The notes: a model not told the origin generated them from the letters alone. Shown: positions 1 to 8,809, numbered from the stretch's first letter. The stretch: 64,000 nt of DNA from Woronichinia naegeliana WA131 (GCA_025370055.1 CP073041.1:5612272-5676271), one strand, 5' to 3'. Made by a program: numbers and translations.

Positions 1-584
1 AAAGAACCTTGCCAAAGCCCTAATCCCAATTGAATTTCTTCTATCCAAATGCCCTGACCTTCTAGGGTTAAAGGTTGATAGCGATTCATTGTTAGGCCAA
101 AGGCGTGGAAAGTATCGGTATAGCGATCAAAAACAAAATAGTAGGGAATCCGCAGAATCTGTTCATAGACAGTCCATTTATTGGGCGGTTGATTGATTTC
201 CCGTAGAGTTTGCCCTAAATCCTCTTTTTCTGTCCCAGGAGAAAGTAATTCAATGGCGATAAATGGATTAACCCCCTCTTGCCAGACGACGTAACTCAGA
301 CGTAAATTTTGTTGATCATAGCGACGGAGCGGCCCCAACACCGCAAACCAATCTGGACGCTTATACCATTGGGATTGACGCAGATCGTAGTAAAGATTGA
401 GGTCACTGGCGGTAAATACCTCGTCTTCGGGATAGCTTGGGGGTCGAAAGGTATCGCGCAATAACTCAGGCTGGAGTAGGTGAAATTCATCAGGCAAACC
501 AGGGTCTCCTATTTCTTCGCTGGGAAGGTCGTACATGGTAGGGAGAGCTTGTCGGGGAGAGAGTTGCGGCGAGACTTGATACAT
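1..584 (-). CDS. Uma2 family endonuclease-like protein, 3' end outside window
   Basis: The reverse strand stays open from the window edge to an ATG at 584, with a second in-frame ATG at 536. The product shows Uma2-type (PD-(D/E)XK-like fold) features: RPDWFAVLG, then PFIAIELLSPGTEKEDLGQ, then VYEQILRIPYYFVFDRYTDTF. Uma2 proteins are very abundant in cyanobacteria; they are predicted nucleases of unknown biological role. The 5' part and the sequence just upstream resemble the relic at 1301-1464, so the two probably arose by duplication. The C-terminus lies beyond base 1. Confidence 0.8.
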   Translation of the reverse strand, partial: MYQVSPQLSPRQALPTMYDLPSEEIGDPGLPDEFHLLQPELLRDTFRPPSYPEDEVFTASDLNLYYDLRQSQWYKRPDWFAVLGPLRRYDQQNLRLSYVVWQEGVNPFIAIELLSPGTEKEDLGQTLREINQPPNKWTVYEQILRIPYYFVFDRYTDTFHAFGLTMNRYQPLTLEGQGIWIEEIQLGLGLWQGS

Positions 585-726
585 CTTACGGCTTGGAAAG
601 GAAGCTATTTTAGTTTAACCCAGAAGTTAGAGCGCGATCGCCCATTCCTGATTTTAAAAATGCGATACCGATTAATTAATAATTATCCATTGTCAATTAT
701 CAACTGTCCATTCAACACGCGATACT

Positions 727-1251
727 TTAATAAGATTGAGGTTGAAAATTATCAGGAGTATCCAGTTCAAATACTTCATCGTGAATGCGAGCAACATAAA
801 AACCTTCTTGTAGTGTTTTTTGACGCAACTCAGGAGACATATCAACAGCCGCTAAAATGCCATAGAGTCGTTTATCCCGATGTTCAGGAAAAAAGCTACG
901 AAAACGTTGCAAAATACTTTTTAATTGAGCAATAGACTCTTCCCTGGCATGACTCTTCACCTCGACAATATAGGCAGTATTCAGATCGCCATTAGAATAA
1001 GCAAGAACATCAATTTCCACGTGTCGGCCTTCTTTGCTCACTCGCACACTAGGACTAACAACTTCCATACCAAAGCGTTGTCTGAGAATCTTTTCCATTG
1101 AAGGAAGCGCAAGACCTTCCGTAAAACTGCCAAATTTTGCACCCAGTCCTCTAATTTGCTTACCTAATTCTTTGAGTTGGCGATCGGTCTCTTTTTGTGC
1201 AGTGCTTAATTCAGCGAGAATTTGCCAGACATCATCTGCGGTCGTTACCAT
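727..1251 (-). CDS. DUF3782-type protein with PD-(D/E)XK nuclease-like core
   Basis: This is a 174-residue protein. An N-terminal helical stretch (TAQKETDRQLKELGKQI) resembles the coiled coil common in this family. It is followed by a nuclease-like core with EIDVLAYSN and YIVEVKSH, matching the D...ExK pattern of PD-(D/E)XK enzymes. The family is common in cyanobacteria and its role is not established. It is a single gene between two Uma2 loci, and the ATG follows an A/T-rich leader. Confidence 0.75.
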   Translation of the reverse strand: MVTTADDVWQILAELSTAQKETDRQLKELGKQIRGLGAKFGSFTEGLALPSMEKILRQRFGMEVVSPSVRVSKEGRHVEIDVLAYSNGDLNTAYIVEVKSHAREESIAQLKSILQRFRSFFPEHRDKRLYGILAAVDMSPELRQKTLQEGFYVARIHDEVFELDTPDNFQPQSY

Positions 1252-1300
1252 AGATTATTTACCTTTATTATTTTCTCTATTTTAATTGGTAGATTAACCC

Positions 1301-1464
1301 TTAATCCAAGTTAATCTGCGATCGCTGTAAAAGTTGTTTCAGTTTCACAATTTCTAATTCCGCCAGATTAGCCAGTTGTTTTTCTCGTTCGGCTCGCTGC
1401 TAGGAAGGTCGTACATGGTCGGCAAGGCTTGTCGAGGGGAGAGGGTTGGTGAGACTGGGTACAT
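1301..1464 (-). pseudogene. Internally deleted Uma2 gene relic
   Basis: From the ATG at 1464 the frame reads MYPVSPTLSPRQALPTMYD, nearly the same as the start of the Uma2 gene at 584. After about 23 codons the sequence jumps, out of frame, to QRAEREKQLANLAELEIVK, the coiled-coil tail typical of Uma2 proteins, ending in NLD and a stop. The whole catalytic core is missing. The DNA upstream also matches that upstream of the Uma2 gene at 584. Confidence 0.7.
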
Positions 1465-1608
1465 CTTACGGCTTAAAACAGAAGCTACTTTAGTTTAGCC
1501 TAGGAGATTGCAGAGATAACGGGGGCAAGCCTTGGTTTAGCGATCGCCGTTTTAGATGAAGATAGGAAGAGAGTGTAACGTTCATACATTAAAAAATATT
1601 TAAACTCA

Positions 1609-3252
1609 ATGCTTACTGTTAAACAAGAAACCATTTCCCTGCTGACCCGCGATCGCCTGCGACTAGATGCTGATATTTATTACCCTGAAACAACTGAAGC
1701 TTTACCAATCCTATTAATGCGCCAACCCTACGGTCGTAAAATTGCCTCTACGGTGGTTTATGCCCATCCCCGTTGGTATGCAGCCCAGGGTTATATTGTC
1801 ATCATTCAAGATGTGCGGGGTAGAGGAACTTCTCAAGGAGAATTTAAATTATTTGAAAACGAAATTCTGGACGGATTAGATACCTTAAATTGGCTGGCTC
1901 AACTGCCGAATAGCACTGGGGAAGTGGGAATGTATGGTTTTTCCTATCAGGGCATGACCCAACTCTATGCTGCCGCCAGTCAACCGCCTAACTTGAAAAC
2001 GATTTGTCCAGCGATGATTGCCCAGGATTTATATCAGGATTGGGCCTATGAAAATAACGCCTTTTGTTTACAGTTAAATATGGCTTGGGCGATACAATTA
2101 GCCGCAGAAACGGCCAAATTAAGGGGAGATAATGACGATTTTCAAAAACTTTATTACGCTTCTCGTCACTTACCCTTAACCGACAATATTCCTGCTAATC
2201 CTCAGATCTTGCAAGAATTAGCCCCTGACTCTTTTTATCACGACTGGCTAAATCGTCCTCAATCCGATCCCTACTGGCAGAATTTATCGCCCCAAAATCT
2301 ACTAGAAAATATCGATTTGCCGATACTCCATATTGGTGGTTGGTTCGATCCTCATCTGCGGGGTAATCTTCGTCTTTATCAAACGTTACAAAACCGTTGT
2401 CGATCGCCGCAACATTTAGTGGTTGGCCCTTGGGGACATTTACCCTGGGGGCAGAGTCTTGGTGAAATAAATTATGGCGAAGCAGCTAATAGTTTTATTG
2501 ATCAGATGCAAATTGCTTGGTTTGACTATTTCCTTAAACAGAAAAACTCAGCTTTGATGACTAATCTGCCCGTTAAGTTATTTGAAATGGGTAGTAATCA
2601 ATGGCGATATTACGATAATTTTACTTCAGGCAAACAACAGATTCATTATCTTCATAGTAATGGATTAGCTGCTATTAACAATCAGGCGGGAAAATTAGTC
2701 ACGACTCTCCCTGATGTTGAAATCCCTGTAACGGATTATTTTGTCCATGATCCCTGGCGACCCGTACCTTCTTTAGGTGGTCATGCAAGTTTTCCGGCGG
2801 GAGTTTTTGAGCGATCGCTGTTAGATTGTCGCACCGATATTGTCACCTATACTTCAGAGCCACTAACGACAGATTTACACCTTTTAGGTTCTCCGATGGT
2901 CGAGATTCAAGTCCAAGCAGATAGCGAAAGTTTTGATCTCTGTGCCATTTTGTCTAGAATGACTGCCGATGGCAACGTTTATCATATTAGCCAGGGCTAT
3001 CGTCGCCTTAATCAGTCTCAAGCAGTTGTCAATCTCTCTCTTCAGGCAACTTGTATTAAAATTCCCAAAGGCGATCGCTTACGATTGAGTCTTAGTGGTG
3101 CTTGCTTTCCGGCCTATAATGTTAACGCGGGTACAGGAAAAGCTTTAGCAGAAGCACAATTATTAGAGCAGCAAGTGATTACTATCAGTATTGAATTAGG
3201 CAAGCATTTTAATAGTAAACTTTGTCTGAGTTTAAACAAAAACATAGTCTAA
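1609..3252 (+). CDS. CocE/NonD family alpha/beta hydrolase (X-Pro dipeptidyl-peptidase-like)
   Basis: A 547-residue serine hydrolase. The N-terminal alpha/beta-hydrolase domain carries the nucleophile elbow GFSYQG (Ser112). Asp247 in GGWFDPHLRG and His277 in GPWGHLPWG complete a plausible triad. The C-terminal ~200 residues (from about DYFVHDPWRPVPSLGG) form the jelly-roll domain typical of CocE/X-Pro dipeptidyl-peptidase relatives. Family members cleave esters or peptides; the substrate here cannot be told. No signal peptide is evident, so it is probably cytoplasmic. Confidence 0.88.
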   Translation: MLTVKQETISLLTRDRLRLDADIYYPETTEALPILLMRQPYGRKIASTVVYAHPRWYAAQGYIVIIQDVRGRGTSQGEFKLFENEILDGLDTLNWLAQLPNSTGEVGMYGFSYQGMTQLYAAASQPPNLKTICPAMIAQDLYQDWAYENNAFCLQLNMAWAIQLAAETAKLRGDNDDFQKLYYASRHLPLTDNIPANPQILQELAPDSFYHDWLNRPQSDPYWQNLSPQNLLENIDLPILHIGGWFDPHLRGNLRLYQTLQNRCRSPQHLVVGPWGHLPWGQSLGEINYGEAANSFIDQMQIAWFDYFLKQKNSALMTNLPVKLFEMGSNQWRYYDNFTSGKQQIHYLHSNGLAAINNQAGKLVTTLPDVEIPVTDYFVHDPWRPVPSLGGHASFPAGVFERSLLDCRTDIVTYTSEPLTTDLHLLGSPMVEIQVQADSESFDLCAILSRMTADGNVYHISQGYRRLNQSQAVVNLSLQATCIKIPKGDRLRLSLSGACFPAYNVNAGTGKALAEAQLLEQQVITISIELGKHFNSKLCLSLNKNIV

Positions 3253-3283
3253 TTTATGATCTTTTCCCCCTAAAGTTGCTGCC

Positions 3284-3333
3284 GTGTAAACACAAGTGTT
3301 TGGTTTTCTGTTTAACCTTATGTAGCCCCCTTG
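3284..3333. repeat. 50-bp dispersed repeat, copy 1
   Basis: This stretch begins GTGTAAACACAAGTGTTTGG and ends in TAGCCCCCTTG. It recurs with about nine mismatches at 9483-9532. Both copies border gene relics (LSDAT at 3348 and IS110 at 9705), so it may be the edge of a decayed mobile element. Confidence 0.5.
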
Positions 3334-3347
3334 TTTTGGTGGTGATC

Positions 3348-3670
3348 GGGGGGGGCCAGTTTAATTAGTGAAGAGGATTTACAGCGTTTACAGCGTTTGT
3401 TTAGCAAGGTTTTAGCTCCTTTAGCCCAGGAGTTGGGAGTGATTGTGGCGGATGGGGGAACGGATGCAGGAGTGATGCGATTAATGGGCCAGAGAAGAGG
3501 TTCAAGGCAGTTTTCCATTGGTGGGGGTTTCTCCTGTTGGTTTGGTGAGGTTGCCCGATGTTGAAACTAGCTCAACGGAGTTAACGGATCTGGAGTCTCA
3601 CCATACTCACTTTTTTTTAGTCTCTGGGGATGAATGGGGGGATGAGTCTCCCTGCTTAGACAGAGATTGA
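3348..3670 (+). pseudogene. LSDAT/SLOG-type protein relic, frameshifted
   Basis: Reading LISEEDLQRLQRLFSKVLAP and then GVIVADGGTDAGVMRLMGQ gives the nucleotide-binding signature of prokaryotic LSDAT (TRPM-like SLOG) proteins. A frameshift near 3490 moves the homology to a second frame: EVQGSFPLVGVSPVGLVRLP, then HHTHFFLVSGDEWGDESP, then a stop at 3670. The first strand and the C-terminal region are missing. LSDAT proteins belong to nucleotide-signalling conflict systems, which fits the NLR-like genes directly downstream. There is no intact frame, so it is probably dead. Confidence 0.6.
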
Positions 3671-3762
3671 CTGTTTAGTTGTTGGTGATTATGCTCAAAT
3701 TATAAGATAAGATTATGCAACAAACACAAACGATTAATTTACCGCTAAGGAGTTTAACAACA

Positions 3763-4233
3763 ATGGCAGATCCAATTACAATCCTAACAGCAAGCGCGAT
3801 CGCCAATTTAGCGTTCCAAGAATTTATTAAATCAGGGGCAGGGGAACTTGCTAAGAAGTTTACAGCAGAAGCGATCGCTAAAATGTCAGACTTGCGTAAA
3901 ATAATTATTGCCAAGTTACAAGGTAAATCTCCCAAGGTTGATGAAGCCTTGGTTAAAGCAACGCAAGGTGATTCTACCGCTTTAGATACTATTGCCAAAA
4001 ATCTAGATGTGTTGATGGATGATGAGCCTGAGTTTGCCGAGGAGTTACAGATTTTAGGTCAAGCAATTCAAGCAGGAGAAATCAGCCAAGTGGGTTTAAG
4101 AGGTGTTACGGCGGGTCGAATCAAAGCAGAAATCGAGCAAACTGCTAAGGGCGATCGCGTTGAACAGATTGGCGCGGAGCAGATCAAAGCCGATGGAGAT
4201 GCTATTTTTACAATTAAGCAAGACATTAACTAA
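3763..4233 (+). CDS. Small helical protein with C-terminal amyloid-like motif, probable effector partner of the NLR
   Basis: I do not recognise a named family. The chosen start (MADPITILT) has AAGGAG 11 bases upstream; an earlier in-frame ATG exists at 3715. The ~156-residue product is largely helical: a hydrophobic N-terminus (ITILTASAIANLAFQEFI), a basic amphipathic middle, and an acidic helical region. It ends in EQIKADGDAIFTIKQDIN, which aligns with QNVTLGNNAQIEINQTIN near the N-terminus of the next gene, 5 bp downstream. That matches the known layout of bacterial NLR/effector pairs linked by amyloid signalling motifs, where the effector carries a Bell-type helical domain. Function is inferred from this arrangement. 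Confidence 0.6.
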   Translation: MADPITILTASAIANLAFQEFIKSGAGELAKKFTAEAIAKMSDLRKIIIAKLQGKSPKVDEALVKATQGDSTALDTIAKNLDVLMDDEPEFAEELQILGQAIQAGEISQVGLRGVTAGRIKAEIEQTAKGDRVEQIGAEQIKADGDAIFTIKQDIN

Positions 4234-4238
4234 TCTTT

Positions 4239-7200
4239 ATGACAATTATGGATAACAAAAGTCAGACAGCATTTCAAAATGTGACGCTTGGTAACAATGC
4301 TCAAATTGAGATTAACCAAACGATTAATTCACCGCAAACAAGTACAAAGATTCCCAGTGATGTACGGCTAGGCTCTCCTAATTTTGTCGGAAGAAAGCCA
4401 GACTTAAAAAACTTGCATGAGGCATTACAAAGCGAGGGTAAGGTTTCGGTTTGCGCGGTGCGGGGTATGGGGGGTGTGGGTAAAACTGAGTTGGCGGTTC
4501 AGTATGCGTTATCAGAAGAGTTTCAACAATCATATCTAGCTTGTTATTGGTTTTCTCTCAATCAAGGAGATTTAGCGACTCAAATTTTGTTGAAAGCCTC
4601 GCCTTATTTAGCAATGCCAGAAGCGTTACAGAAATCGGGAAGCCTTGAGGCACAAGTAAAATGGTGTTGGCAAAATTGGCATCCGTCAACAGGGAATATT
4701 CTAGTGATTATTGACGATGTTAAAAATTTAGCAGATATTCCTCCAGCGTTAATGCCCATTGCTGCTCGTTTTAAGGTGATGGTGACGACGCGACAAAGGA
4801 ATCTGAGTCCGAGTTTTCGTGAATTACCATTGGGTATATTATCAGAAGCAGAGTCTCTGGAATTGTTCACAAAAATTGTGGATGCTCAAGGAAGTTCACG
4901 CATTAAGAATGAAAGAGAAACAACGAAAGCAATTTGTAAATATCTGGGTTATTTACCGTTAGCGTTAGAGTTGGTTGCTAATTATCTCAAAGATGATGAA
5001 ATGTTGTCTCTGGAAGACTATTTACAGCAGTTACATCTTGAGGATGAATCGCTTGCCGATGAAATGGTGAGGGGAATCACAGCAGAGAAAGGTGTGATCG
5101 CGGCCTTTAATTTGAGTTGGCAACGTTTAACCGGTTTAGCGACTCAGTTGGCGATGCTGTTGGGTCGTTTTGCGGCGGCGGCTATTCCTTGGCAGGATTT
5201 GGTGGAGCCGACACTGAACAGTTTGGGCTATGAGAAGAAAGCAGTCAAGGAAGCCCGCAAGCAGTTAGCGAATTTGTCTCTGATTGAGATTGAGGATGGC
5301 AAAAATATTGTTATTCATGCTTTACTGCGAGAGTATTTCCGTTATCAGAGTCAACAGGAAGGGGATGATTTTATTCATACTTTGCAACAGGCCATTGCCA
5401 GCAGTGGGATTGCCATAGCGGAGACGATTCCCTATACTCTTGTTCTGGCAGATATTGAAAGAGTGGGTCTGGCGATTCCTCATCTGGAGTTACTCAGTCA
5501 AGAGATGCTGGATGATATTCCTGATCCTGATAATGATTTGTTTTGGGCATTTGTTGGTTTGGCAAGGTTTTATCAAGGACAAGCACAGTATAACTTAGCA
5601 GAAAGATATTTAGATAATTGTCTCAAAGCAGTACAATCTCGTTTAGGGGAGAATCATCCCGATGTTGCTTCTTCCCTCAACAATTTAGCAGAATTATACC
5701 GTTCCCAAGGAAGGTACGAATCAGCAGAACCCCTCTATTTACAAGCCTTAGAATTGTGGCAACGACTCTTAGGGGAGAATCATCCCGATGTTGCAACTTC
5801 CCTCAACAATTTAGCAGGATTGTACAAATCCCAAGGAAGGTACGAAGAAGCAGAACCCCTCTATTTACAAGCCTTAGAATTGAGGCAACGACTCTTAGGG
5901 GAGAATCATCCCGATGTTGCAACTTCCCTCAACAATTTAGCAGAATTATACCGTTCCCAAGGAAGGTACGAATCAGCAGAACCCCTCTATTTACAAGCCT
6001 TAGAATTGTGGCAACGACTCTTAGGGGAGAATCATCCCTATGTTGCATCTTCCCTCAACAATTTAGCAGAATTATACCGTTCCCAAGGAAGGTACGAATC
6101 AGCAGAACCCCTCTATTTAAAAGCTTTAGAATTGACGCAACGACTCTTAGGGGAGAATCATCCCGATGTTGCTACTTCCCTCAACAATTTAGCATTATTG
6201 TACAAATCCCAAGGAAGGTACGAAGATGCTGAACCCCTCTATTTACAAGCTTTAGAATTGAGACGACGACTGTTAGGGGAGAATCATCCCTATGTTGCGA
6301 GTTCTCTCAACAATTTAGCAGCATTATACTATTCCCAAGGAAGGTACGAAGATGCTGAACCCCTCTTTTTACAAGCCTTAGAATTGAGGAAACGACTATT
6401 AGGGGAGAATCATCCCGATGTTGCTACTTCCCTCAACAATTTAGCAGAATTATACCGTTCCCAAGGAAGGTACGAAGATGCTGAACCCCTCTATTTACAA
6501 GCTTTAGAATTGAGGAAACAACTATTAGGGGAGAATCATCCCTATGTTGCTACTTCCCTCAACAATTTAGCAGAATTATACCGTTCCCAAGGAAGGTACG
6601 AAGATGCTGAACCTCTCTATTTACAAGCTTTAGAATTGTGTAAACAACTATTAGGGGAAAATCATCCCTATGTTGCGAGTTCTCTCAACAATTTAGCAGC
6701 ATTATACTATTCCCAAGGAAGGTACGAAGATGCTGAACCTCTCTATTCACAAGCTTTAGAATTGTATAGACGACTATTAGGGGAGAATCATTCCCTTGTA
6801 GCACTTTCCCTCAACAATTTAGCAGGATTATACCGTTCCCAAGGAAGGTACGAAGATGCTGAACCTCTCTATTTACAAGCTTTAGAATTGTGTAAACAAT
6901 TATTAGGGGAAAATCATCCCTATATTGCTACTTCCCTCAACAATTTAGCAGCATTATACTATTCCCAAGGAAGATATGAAGAAGCTGAACCCCTCTATTT
7001 ACAAGCTTTAGAATTGAGGAAACGACTATTAGGTGATAATCATCCCGATGTTGCTACTTCCCTCAACAATTTAGCCATATTTTATGAAACTCAAGGAAAA
7101 TATAATGAGGCAGAAAACCTCGCCCAACAAGCCTTAACTATTTGTCAAGCTGTATTAGGTACACAGCATCCACATACCCTTAAGTCATTGTTTGGAGTAA

Positions 7201-7517
7201 AATTGTTGCAGGTTATGAATTTGCTGCAATGCGACAAACAAACCCTAATTAGTATTCTACAGGCAATCGCACAGCAAGCAGAGTTACCCCAACTTAATAA
7301 TGAATCAGCCTTAATGTTGCTAGATTTAATTACTACCGATTCAGAGTTATTGCAGAATATACGGTTATCCTTGCATTCTGATAAGATGCCAACGAAGCGA
7401 CAAAAACCCAAACCTAGCTTATTAACTTGGTTACAGAGGATAGTAATTATCTTATTGACACCGTTTGCTTGGCTATTTAGGCTGATTCGGTGGTTAATGC
7501 GTCGTTTTATTAGGTAA
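4239..7517 (+). CDS. NLR-like NB-ARC ATPase with ~12 TPR (kinesin light chain-type) repeats
   Basis: A 1092-residue signal-transducing ATPase. Residues ~14-31 hold a beta-type motif shared with the preceding protein's tail. The NB-ARC domain has the P-loop GMGGVGKTE (~76-84), Walker B ILVIIDD (~154-160), VMVTTRQ (~180-186) and a GLPL-like YLPLALELV. About twelve 42-residue TPR units follow (consensus GRYEDAEPLYLQALEL...LLGENHPDVATSLNNLA). The C-terminus is hydrophobic and basic (WLQRIVIILLTPFAWLFRL, then RWLMRRFIR), suggesting membrane contact. Such proteins act as ligand-triggered switches in regulation or antiviral defence. It probably forms an operon with the gene at 3763. The ATG at 4248 is an alternative start; neither has a strong ribosome site. 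Confidence 0.85.
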   Translation: MTIMDNKSQTAFQNVTLGNNAQIEINQTINSPQTSTKIPSDVRLGSPNFVGRKPDLKNLHEALQSEGKVSVCAVRGMGGVGKTELAVQYALSEEFQQSYLACYWFSLNQGDLATQILLKASPYLAMPEALQKSGSLEAQVKWCWQNWHPSTGNILVIIDDVKNLADIPPALMPIAARFKVMVTTRQRNLSPSFRELPLGILSEAESLELFTKIVDAQGSSRIKNERETTKAICKYLGYLPLALELVANYLKDDEMLSLEDYLQQLHLEDESLADEMVRGITAEKGVIAAFNLSWQRLTGLATQLAMLLGRFAAAAIPWQDLVEPTLNSLGYEKKAVKEARKQLANLSLIEIEDGKNIVIHALLREYFRYQSQQEGDDFIHTLQQAIASSGIAIAETIPYTLVLADIERVGLAIPHLELLSQEMLDDIPDPDNDLFWAFVGLARFYQGQAQYNLAERYLDNCLKAVQSRLGENHPDVASSLNNLAELYRSQGRYESAEPLYLQALELWQRLLGENHPDVATSLNNLAGLYKSQGRYEEAEPLYLQALELRQRLLGENHPDVATSLNNLAELYRSQGRYESAEPLYLQALELWQRLLGENHPYVASSLNNLAELYRSQGRYESAEPLYLKALELTQRLLGENHPDVATSLNNLALLYKSQGRYEDAEPLYLQALELRRRLLGENHPYVASSLNNLAALYYSQGRYEDAEPLFLQALELRKRLLGENHPDVATSLNNLAELYRSQGRYEDAEPLYLQALELRKQLLGENHPYVATSLNNLAELYRSQGRYEDAEPLYLQALELCKQLLGENHPYVASSLNNLAALYYSQGRYEDAEPLYSQALELYRRLLGENHSLVALSLNNLAGLYRSQGRYEDAEPLYLQALELCKQLLGENHPYIATSLNNLAALYYSQGRYEEAEPLYLQALELRKRLLGDNHPDVATSLNNLAIFYETQGKYNEAENLAQQALTICQAVLGTQHPHTLKSLFGVKLLQVMNLLQCDKQTLISILQAIAQQAELPQLNNESALMLLDLITTDSELLQNIRLSLHSDKMPTKRQKPKPSLLTWLQRIVIILLTPFAWLFRLIRWLMRRFIR
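5640..7090 (+). repeat. 126-bp tandem repeats encoding the TPR array
   Basis: About twelve near-identical 126-bp units lie in the NLR-like gene, each containing GGGGAGAATCATCCC and CTCAACAATTTAGCAG. Neighbouring units are more alike than distant ones, a sign of recent unequal recombination or gene conversion. Unit number may differ between strains, and short-read assemblies may collapse this region. Confidence 0.85.
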
Positions 7518-7606
7518 AGTGTCTTAACTGTGATTGATGTGATTATGTCAAGTTTTTAGGAAATTAAATCAGTTTATTCTTAATCAAACTCAAACGGAGA
7601 AAATTA

Positions 7607-7849
7607 ATGCCAACCAACCTATTAAATAATGCTGTTACCATAGATAACGAAATCCAACATGGTAAACCTATTTTAACAGGAACCCGAATCCCGATCGCCA
7701 TTATTATTGGTTCCCTGGCAGGTGGAATGAGCTATGAAGAAGTCATGGAAGAATATGGAGTTACCCAAGAACAAATTCTTGCTTCTTTAGCATATTTTTC
7801 TGAACTTTTAAATAATGAAATCATTTATCCAATGGAGAAAGCCAGTTGA
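7607..7849 (+). CDS. DUF433 family antitoxin-like protein
   Basis: An 80-residue protein with the DUF433 signature: NEIQHGKPILTGTRIPIAI, then GMSYEEVMEEYGVTQEQILASLAY. DUF433 proteins have a winged-helix-like fold and are usually encoded just upstream of DUF5615 PIN-like proteins, in putative toxin-antitoxin pairs. The stop overlaps the start of the next gene (TTGA), indicating translational coupling. An AACGGAGAAAATTA leader provides the ribosome site. Confidence 0.85.
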   Translation: MPTNLLNNAVTIDNEIQHGKPILTGTRIPIAIIIGSLAGGMSYEEVMEEYGVTQEQILASLAYFSELLNNEIIYPMEKAS

Positions 7850-8214
7850 AAATTCGTTTTCTAATTGATGAAGACTGTCCCCTAAGTTTAAGCAATCTGC
7901 TAAATTCTAAAGGTTATGACGCTATTCATGTAAAAACCTCTGGGCTAAGTGGCACAAAAGACCCTGAGCTATTTCGATTTGCTCAACGAGAACAGCGAAT
8001 TATTATTAGTCGTGATCTAGGATGGGCTAATATCAAAAACTATCCTCCCAATACCCATTGTGGTCTTATTATTTTACGATTACCCTTTGAAGCGATCGCG
8101 GTAGAAATTAGACAGGTTTTAGAAAATTTTATCAACACCGTAGATATAGAAGAAATTATTTACTCAACGGTGATTGTGGATAAAAATAAGTTTAGGATTA
8201 GAAAATTGGGTTGA
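7846..8214 (+). CDS. DUF5615 PIN-like (Mut7-C type) toxin-like protein
   Basis: A 122-residue PIN-like nuclease candidate. FLIDEDCPLSLSNLL supplies the first acidic cluster, KDPELFRFAQREQRIIISRD the middle acidic residues, and IILRLP a core strand. It starts at TTG, overlapping the TGA of the DUF433 gene, as expected for a co-translated toxin-antitoxin module. The RNA target is unknown. Confidence 0.82.
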   Translation: MKIRFLIDEDCPLSLSNLLNSKGYDAIHVKTSGLSGTKDPELFRFAQREQRIIISRDLGWANIKNYPPNTHCGLIILRLPFEAIAVEIRQVLENFINTVDIEEIIYSTVIVDKNKFRIRKLG

Positions 8215-8350
8215 TAAATTAGTAGTGTTCCTGATGTAAATTAAACAGCGATCACCACTTTTAAACCTGATAGAAAAACAGCAATTCTTTTACAGTTCAT
8301 TAAATTGTAATTGCTTTTTCCCTACCCAATAAACCCAACAGAATAAACCC

Positions 8351-8608
8351 ATGAATACAGCAACCCAAACTATCAAAGTCTATGACGAAATTATTGAATT
8401 AATTGCAAGGGGAACAACGCCCCAATCCGTGATTAACTTTCACCTTTCCGATACCGCTCAAAATCGCCTAGAAGACCTAATTTATAACGCTAAAAATAAT
8501 GAACTTACCCAAGATGAAAAACAAGAACTTGATGCTTATTTAATGCTAGAACATATTATGACTCTAGCAAAAGCTAAAGCTCACCAATATCTCAATGGAG
8601 CTAACTAA
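8351..8608 (+). CDS. Conserved small protein usually paired with an HNH endonuclease
   Basis: An 85-residue helical protein (VYDEIIELIARGTTPQSVINF, then LTQDEKQELDAYLMLEHIM). From memory, this family typically precedes an HNH endonuclease gene in cyanobacteria and other bacteria. Here only an HNH relic follows, one base after the stop. Its function is unknown; a regulatory or antitoxin-like role is a guess. Confidence 0.6.
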   Translation: MNTATQTIKVYDEIIELIARGTTPQSVINFHLSDTAQNRLEDLIYNAKNNELTQDEKQELDAYLMLEHIMTLAKAKAHQYLNGAN

Positions 8609-8609
8609 A

Positions 8610-8798
8610 ATGGCTCGACCTTACATCAGTGTAGAATTACGAAGATTAAAAGAAGCTTTCATTCAACCAATCACTGACATTGGGAGCGTAACAGCAAGAA
8701 TTTTAGATTTTAATAACAAAGAACGTTTACAAGAACGACAATTATTAATAGAAATTACTAAATATCCACCTGTTTCTGCTAAAGAAAGACTACTTTAA
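8610..8798 (+). pseudogene. HNH endonuclease relic with in-frame internal deletion
   Basis: The 62-residue frame begins MARPYISVELRRL, the usual start of a cyanobacterial HNH nuclease. Within a few codons it passes to a C-terminal type sequence (TDIGSVTARILDFNNKERLQ). The zinc and HNH residues expected in between (CEYC, then HxxP) are absent, so no nuclease can be made. The identification rests on recalled family endings, so the C-terminal match is less sure than the N-terminal one. Confidence 0.5.
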
Positions 8799-8809
8799 TC
8801 TAAAAACAA

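Noticed and set aside
5618-6232. Long second open frame inside the TPR-repeat gene
   Set aside because: It is a by-product of the 126-bp periodicity, which copies the same stop-free alternate frame; Arg/Ser/Cys-rich with no family features.
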